From the NCBI RefSeq assembly GCF_014654365.1, contig NZ_BNAY01000008.1, forward strand, positions 458,352 through 522,351: a stretch of DNA of 64,000 nucleotides. The letters are read 5' to 3'. Positions 60,064 through 64,000 of this stretch are shown piece by piece; the stretch's first letter is position 1; each line of letters starts with the position of its first letter. The DNA is from Amycolatopsis oliviviridis. Its GTDB lineage: Bacteria; Actinomycetota; Actinomycetes; Mycobacteriales; Pseudonocardiaceae. The position numbers were made by a program, and so were the translations under genes. A model generated the notes under the pieces. That model did no database searches and was not told where the DNA came from. It worked only from the letters and a program-made list of their open reading frames with translations.

Positions 60064-60615
60064 GTGCTTCGACGTACCTTCGCCGCGGTGCTCACCGGCG
60101 CCGCGCTCTCCATCTCGGTGCTCTCGGCACCCTCCGCCGGTGCCGCCGAGATCATGGCGACCACCCTGACCTACGACGACAGCCAGGCCGCGGAGTTCAA
60201 GGCAGACGTTGCCGCCGGCGTCAACGTCTGGAACACCAACGTCACCAACGTCCGTCTGGTGAAGGCGACACCGGGGCAGCGGGTCAACATCCGGATCATC
60301 GCCGACAACGGCTGGCCGCGCGCCACCCTCGGCCCGGTCCGCCCGAACGGCACGGTCACCGTCTGGTACGGCAGGCAGGCCGTCCAGCAGGGCTACAACA
60401 AGACCCGGATCGCCTCGCACGAACTGGGCCACAGCCTCGGCCTGCCCGACGTGAAGCCCGGGCCGTGCTCGTCGCTGATGTCCGGTTCGACCGGTGGCGT
60501 CAGCTGCGCCAACGTGAACCCGAACGCCCAGGAGAAGGCCCAGGTCCAGCGGAACTACGCCGGCACCGCCGCGCGGAACGCCGACGAGGGCAAGGTCCTC
60601 GCCGAAATCGGCTGA
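60064..60615 (+). CDS. Snapalysin-family secreted zinc metalloprotease (M7)
   Basis: 183 residues from GTG 60064. Signal peptide (1-28, ending AGAA). The zinc motif HELGHSLGLPD (HExxHxxGxxD, residues 119-129) and the downstream CSSLMSG Met-turn define family M7, the smallest metzincins, secreted by streptomycetes and relatives for protein scavenging. Length is normal. The 195-base gap upstream (59869-60063) is a divergent promoter region shared with the KAP gene. Confidence 0.9.
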   Translation: MLRRTFAAVLTGAALSISVLSAPSAGAAEIMATTLTYDDSQAAEFKADVAAGVNVWNTNVTNVRLVKATPGQRVNIRIIADNGWPRATLGPVRPNGTVTVWYGRQAVQQGYNKTRIASHELGHSLGLPDVKPGPCSSLMSGSTGGVSCANVNPNAQEKAQVQRNYAGTAARNADEGKVLAEIG

Positions 60616-60623
60616 TCCCGCCG

Positions 60624-60666
60624 ATCCGGGCCAGGGGGTGCCCGCCCGGCACCCCCTGGCCCGGAT
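60624..60666. terminator. Perfect 18-bp hairpin between snapalysin and ferredoxin genes
   Basis: Arms 60624-60641 and 60649-60666 are exact complements (core GGCCAGGGGGTGC) with a 7-base loop, between convergent stop codons; a bidirectional terminator. Confidence 0.75.
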
Positions 60667-60671
60667 GGCGG

Positions 60672-60848
60672 CTAGCTCGCCTTGATCGCCGACGCCGGGC
60701 ACAACTGCACGGCGTCGCCGACCTCGGCCGGTTCCGGATCCAGCAAGCGGACCCGGCCGTCTTCTTCGTCCTGTCCGAACACCTCGGGCGCGGTCAGCAC
60801 ACACATTCCGGCGCCCACACACCGTTCCCGGTCGACTTCGAGTCGCAT
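60672..60848 (-). CDS. 3Fe-4S ferredoxin
   Basis: 58 residues with CVGAGMC near the N-terminus and a distal LCPASAI, the three-cysteine pattern of the 3Fe-4S ferredoxins that serve P450s (CYP105-type systems). ATG 60848 lies five bases after the P450 stop; it supplies electrons to that P450. Confidence 0.9.
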   Translation of the reverse strand: MRLEVDRERCVGAGMCVLTAPEVFGQDEEDGRVRLLDPEPAEVGDAVQLCPASAIKAS

Positions 60849-60853
60849 CGCGA

Positions 60854-62056
60854 TCAGTCCCACGCCACCGGGAGCGCGTACACCCCGTAGATGTCGGAAT
60901 CCGACCGCAGCGGGATCTCGTCGGCCGGAACGGCCAGGCGCAGCGTGGGGAACCTGTCGAGAAGCCCGGTGAACGCGACCTTCATCTGGACCCGCGCGAG
61001 CTGCTGGCCGAGGCACTGGTGGACCCCGTGCCCGAAGGACAGATGCCCGGCCGTCTTCCGCTCGACGTCGAGCTTGTCGGGTTCGGGGAACTTGAGCGGA
61101 TCACGATTGGCGGCCAGCACCGAGATCGCGACCACCTCCCCCGCCTTCACGAGCTGCCCGCCGATTTCGACGTCCTCCAGCGCGGTGCGCGCGCCGGTGT
61201 GCGCGATCGCCAGGTAGCGCAGCAGTTCCTCGATCGCGCCTTCGATCTTCTCGGGATCCTCGCGCAGGAGAGCCAGCTGGTCCGGGTGCCGCAGGAGCGC
61301 GAAGGTGCCCAGCCCCAGCATGTTGGCCGTGGTGTCCAAACCGGCCCCCAGCAACAGGAACGCGATGCTGGTGAGCTCCTCCTCGGTGAGTTCGGTGGCG
61401 GCGAGGTCACCGAGGATGTCGTCGGTCGGCTCGGCCCGCTTCGCCACGACGAGCCGGTAGAGGTACTCCCCCAGCGCGTTCATGGCGGCTTCCTGTTCCG
61501 CGAGCGGGGCGTCCGGCAGGTTCAGCGGCAGGACGTTGCGGCGGAAGAACTCGTGGTCCTCGTAGGGGACGCCGAGCAGTTCGCAGATCATCAGCGCCGG
61601 GATGGGCTGCGCGAAAGCCGTCACCAGGTCGGCCGTCGTGCCCTGCCGCTCCATCGCGTCGAGATGCTCGGCGACCACTTGCTCGACCCGTTCGGTGAGC
61701 CGCCGCATCCGGCGAACGGTGAACTTGCCGGTGAGCAGCTTGCGGTATCGGCCGTGTTCGGGGTCGTCCATCTTGATGAACATCCCCGGCGGCGCGGGCG
61801 GCGGCTGCACCATCGCGGCCGGCCCCGGCAGCGGTGAGTGCATCAGCTCCTGCCGCGCGCTGAACCGCGGATCCGCGGCGATGTCGCGGACGAGCGCGTG
61901 CCCCGTCGCGAGCCAGCCCTCGTGGCCGCCCGGGAACGTCAGGCGGACGAGCGGGTGCTCGTCGCGCAGCGGGCCGAGCTCGGCGGGCGGGTCGAACGGG
62001 CATCCCTTCGGCCGTTCGAGGGGCACCTCCGTCAGATGGGGTACCGAAGTCGTCAT
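60854..62056 (-). CDS. Cytochrome P450 (CYP105-like)
   Basis: 400 residues with the I-helix oxygen-binding motif LLLGAGLDTTANML, the ExxR helix (EELLRYL), and the heme loop FGHGVHQCLGQQLAR with the thiolate Cys. Early PPGMFIKMDDPEHGRYRKLL is typical of bacterial class I P450s. It hydroxylates an unknown small molecule with the adjacent ferredoxin. Divergent from the 62241 regulator, with shared inverted repeats in the gap. The TetR-like control common for such genes is here replaced by an HTH/GbsR-like protein. Confidence 0.92.
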   Translation of the reverse strand: MTTSVPHLTEVPLERPKGCPFDPPAELGPLRDEHPLVRLTFPGGHEGWLATGHALVRDIAADPRFSARQELMHSPLPGPAAMVQPPPAPPGMFIKMDDPEHGRYRKLLTGKFTVRRMRRLTERVEQVVAEHLDAMERQGTTADLVTAFAQPIPALMICELLGVPYEDHEFFRRNVLPLNLPDAPLAEQEAAMNALGEYLYRLVVAKRAEPTDDILGDLAATELTEEELTSIAFLLLGAGLDTTANMLGLGTFALLRHPDQLALLREDPEKIEGAIEELLRYLAIAHTGARTALEDVEIGGQLVKAGEVVAISVLAANRDPLKFPEPDKLDVERKTAGHLSFGHGVHQCLGQQLARVQMKVAFTGLLDRFPTLRLAVPADEIPLRSDSDIYGVYALPVAWD

Positions 62057-62094
62057 TGCTGTTCCTCCCAGTTTTCAGCGATGACAAAAGGCTA

Positions 62095-62207
62095 CGTTGC
62101 ATTCAGGGATCACTCAAAGATAATGGCTGGCTTTTTCAGCATTATTGCTGGTAGATTTCCGGAAATCGTTGCAACGGTCGTGTCAGTGAATGCAACGAGT
62201 CGTTGCA
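62095..62207. promoter_or_regulatory. TTGCAACG repeat cluster in the P450/regulator divergent region
   Basis: CGTTGCATTCA (62095-62105) is inverted at 62187-62197 (TGAATGCAACG); CGTTGCAACG (62168-62177) is a perfect palindrome; and TGCAACGA-G-TCGTTGCA (62191-62207) is a perfect 17-bp dyad. These are probable binding sites of the divergent regulator. Confidence 0.65.
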
Positions 62208-62240
62208 ATGATCTGCGAGTGAACGCACAGGGAGGTGCCC

Positions 62241-63170
62241 ATGCCGGGTGGCAGGCTGACGCAGGAGGACCGCCGGCTGATCGCGGCCTGGCTCAAGGAC
62301 GGCCTCGGGTACGCCGAAATCGCCCGACGACTCGGGCGCCCGACGTCGACGATCAGCCGCGAGGTCGCGCGCAACAGCGGCCATTCCGGGTACCGCGCCG
62401 AAGAAGCGAGCCGGGTGACCGGGGAACGAGCGCGGCGCCGGAAACCACAGCCGCGGGCCACCCCCGTCGTCGAGAACGGGTACGGGCGGGACCCCGAGGC
62501 CGTGCGCGCCTTCGAACTCGACTTCGCCGAAATGATGGTGGCGACCGGACTGCCTCGGATGGTCGCCCGGGTGCTCTCTTGCCTGGCCGTCAGCGACGAC
62601 GGCGTGCTGAGCGCGGCCGAACTCGCCCGACGGCTTCAGGTCAGCCCCGCCTCGGTCTCGAACGCCGTCGGCTACCTCGAAACGCAGGCGATGCTCAGAC
62701 GGGAACGGGACGGGCGACGGGAGCGGTACGTCATCGACGAGGAGATGCCGCAGAGCGTATGGGCCGAGAGCATCCGGGCGAACCAGGAATGGGTCAAGAT
62801 CGCCCGCCAGGGCGCCGAAGTCTTCGGCGTCTCGACGCCCGCGGGTGCGCGCATGGACGACCTCTCACGGTTCCACGCGCGGATCAACGAAGTCATGCTG
62901 GACGACAGGGTCGCCGTTTACGCCGGCGACGCGCTGACGGTGCTCGCCGCGCTGCTGCACGCCGGACGCTCGCTTTCCGTCCCTGCGCTCGCGTCCGCGC
63001 TGGGGTGGACCGGGGAGCGGGTCTCGGGCGCTTTGCGGGCTGTGGAGGAGTATCCGCACATCGCCGGTCCGGTGAGGGTGGTTTGTTCCGGTTCCGGCGA
63101 TGGGGAGTATCGGGCGGTTCCGTTGGTGGAACGGCTTACCGAGGCGCAGGTGGCTGCTTTGGGGTCGTGA
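62241..63170 (+). CDS. Helix-turn-helix regulator with IS30-like and GbsR/MarR-like domains
   Basis: 309 residues from ATG 62241 (GGGAGGTG upstream). The N-terminal LTQEDRRLIAAWLKDGLGY with AEIARRLGRPTSTISREV is the HTH_38 fold of IS30-type transposases, but no DDE catalytic domain follows. Residues 85-170 are MarR/GbsR-like (SAAELARRLQVSPASVSNAV), and a third winged helix lies near 230-270. So it is a transcription factor rather than a transposase. It diverges from the P450 gene and probably controls it. Confidence 0.82.
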   Translation: MPGGRLTQEDRRLIAAWLKDGLGYAEIARRLGRPTSTISREVARNSGHSGYRAEEASRVTGERARRRKPQPRATPVVENGYGRDPEAVRAFELDFAEMMVATGLPRMVARVLSCLAVSDDGVLSAAELARRLQVSPASVSNAVGYLETQAMLRRERDGRRERYVIDEEMPQSVWAESIRANQEWVKIARQGAEVFGVSTPAGARMDDLSRFHARINEVMLDDRVAVYAGDALTVLAALLHAGRSLSVPALASALGWTGERVSGALRAVEEYPHIAGPVRVVCSGSGDGEYRAVPLVERLTEAQVAALGS

Positions 63171-63259
63171 GTGGCGATTGCCGTTTTTCGGCGATGGCTT
63201 GCCGGTGGGATGCGGGCTCCGTGTCGCACTCCGGTCGTCGCCGGTTTTTGGCGACGGGT

Positions 63260-64000
63260 TCAGAACGGTGGTGGCTCCTCGGCGGTGTGTGGGCGGGGTT
63301 GGTGGAGTGGGGGCGGCGTGCTGTCGTGGGTTTGGCCGGTGGGGGTGGTGATGGTGAGGGTTCCGTCAGAGGCGAGTGTGTAGGTCCAGTCGGGTTCGTC
63401 TTTGAGGCGGTGGTCTCGGCGGCAGAGGGCGATGAGGTCGTCGGCGTTGGTGTGGCCGCCGTGTTGCCAGGGCAGCGTGTGGTCGAGGTCGCAGGCCTGG
63501 GCGACGCGGTGACAGCCGGGTCTTCGGCATTCGCGGTCCCGGACGCGGACGAACTCGTCGAGACCGGCGGTGGGCCGGTAGCGGTCGCGGCCGAGGTCGA
63601 GGACTTGTCCGGAGAGCGGGTCGGTGATGATCCGGCGGAGCACGGTGTTCGGGCCGGTGGCGATGTGCCGGGCCAACGCGGCCGGTATGTGGCCGTGTCC
63701 GGCGAGTTCGGCGGGGTCGTCGTTGAGGGCGAGGTAGGTGTCCAGGTCCATGTACAGGAACACCTCAGCGCGTTCGCTGGTGCCGCCCGTGCTGCCAAGC
63801 AGCAGATCGAGCGCGACGTCCGCGCGGAGCTGATCCAGGGTGCGGGTCTCGCCACCGGTCTTGAGGGCCCGGGCCTCACGGTCGATCCGCCGGTAAGCGG
63901 CGGTGACCTTCTCGACCGGGCCGTCCTCGACCTCGATCGACGCGACCCCGGTCTCGCCTTGGCGCAGGGTGAGGCGGCGACCGTCGCGATGGTGCTCGGC
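63260..64000 (-). CDS. DUF222 / HNH endonuclease (13E12 type), 5' end cut by window edge
   Basis: The last 246 residues are visible: the end of the DUF222 domain (VEKVTAAYRRIDREARAL, then SERAEVFLYMDL) and an HNH domain with CRRPGCHRVAQACDLDH, LPWQHGGHTNADDLIALC and RRDHRLKD. The HNH core (His-Asp-His, Asn, His) is intact. It belongs to a different subgroup from the one at 7922. Converges on the 62241 regulator with 89 bases between, in which no terminator stands out beyond repeated TTTTTGGCGA-like segments. Confidence 0.85.
   Translation of the reverse strand, partial: AEHHRDGRRLTLRQGETGVASIEVEDGPVEKVTAAYRRIDREARALKTGGETRTLDQLRADVALDLLLGSTGGTSERAEVFLYMDLDTYLALNDDPAELAGHGHIPAALARHIATGPNTVLRRIITDPLSGQVLDLGRDRYRPTAGLDEFVRVRDRECRRPGCHRVAQACDLDHTLPWQHGGHTNADDLIALCRRDHRLKDEPDWTYTLASDGTLTITTPTGQTHDSTPPPLHQPRPHTAEEPPPF

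Noticed and set aside
60672..62056. Part of a secondary-metabolite gene cluster
   Set aside because: P450 and ferredoxin stand alone with their regulator; no PKS, NRPS, terpene or other core enzyme lies nearby.
62241..63170. IS30 transposase
   Set aside because: Only the helix-turn-helix resembles IS30; there is no DDE domain and no terminal inverted repeats, and the protein carries MarR/GbsR-like domains.
1..64000. tRNA or rRNA genes
   Set aside because: No cloverleaf with TTCGA-type T-loop and CCA-side stem, and no conserved rRNA segment, was found in the few gaps available.

Overview
The window is high-GC DNA, dense in genes, with many GTG starts and stop/start overlaps. Gene content (EboA/EboE-type proteins, an SCO3242-like UbiA protein, DUF222/HNH endonucleases, an ECF41 sigma factor, snapalysin, P450 with a 3Fe-4S ferredoxin) points to a filamentous actinomycete. 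I infer a member of the Pseudonocardiaceae, most likely Amycolatopsis. No tRNA, rRNA, CRISPR array, phage or insertion sequence was seen.

Left part, 1-17.2 kb. A truncated AraC regulator and a GT87 glycosyltransferase are followed by a decayed GntR-ABC transporter operon, in which the regulator, ATPase and permease each carry deletions. Next come an SDR and an unusual two-gene unit (5039-7827): an acyltransferase-E1 fusion translationally coupled to a KAS III enzyme. Then follow a DUF222/HNH protein, a TetR/flavin monooxygenase pair, three small uncharacterised genes, a GlxA-type regulator with AdpA-like boxes, a BCCT transporter, and an ECF41 sigma factor with its AhpD-like partner.

Middle, 17.3-44 kb. 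Almost everything is on the minus strand and concerned with sugars. Read in the direction of transcription there is a ROK repressor, a CUT2 sugar ABC importer and a Gfo/Idh dehydrogenase. An ebo-type metabolite locus follows (Ino1, UbiA, an isomerase-EboA fusion, a TatD-like hydrolase, EboE, a phosphodiesterase-like enzyme). Last is a six-gene operon of mostly exported proteins: two giant ThuA/sugar dehydrogenase proteins, two TIM-barrel isomerases, a two-domain laccase and a cupredoxin with Ig-like repeats. Together these suggest import, oxidation (including 3-keto sugars) and cyclitol-based metabolite formation, some of it outside the cell.

Right part, 44-64 kb. A TetR regulator faces the remnant of an MFS pump. 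A PEP mutase-like enzyme, a CitA/DcuS-type two-component system and a TctCBA tricarboxylate transporter follow, then a secreted DUF1996 protein. A minus-strand locus at 52.9-59.9 kb holds a KAP-type NTPase with WD40 repeats, a vWA/solute-binding-like protein, a membrane protein, a small unknown protein, a Crp-like regulator and a class III cyclase-like protein. Two matching 16-bp palindromes precede the last two transcription units. The window ends with snapalysin, ferredoxin/P450 with a divergent regulator, and a second DUF222/HNH gene cut by the edge.

The best candidates for something undescribed are the acyltransferase-E1/KAS III unit, the KAP-vWA / Crp-cyclase locus, and the ebo locus in which Ino1 appears to take the place of the usual cyclase and EboA is fused to an isomerase.
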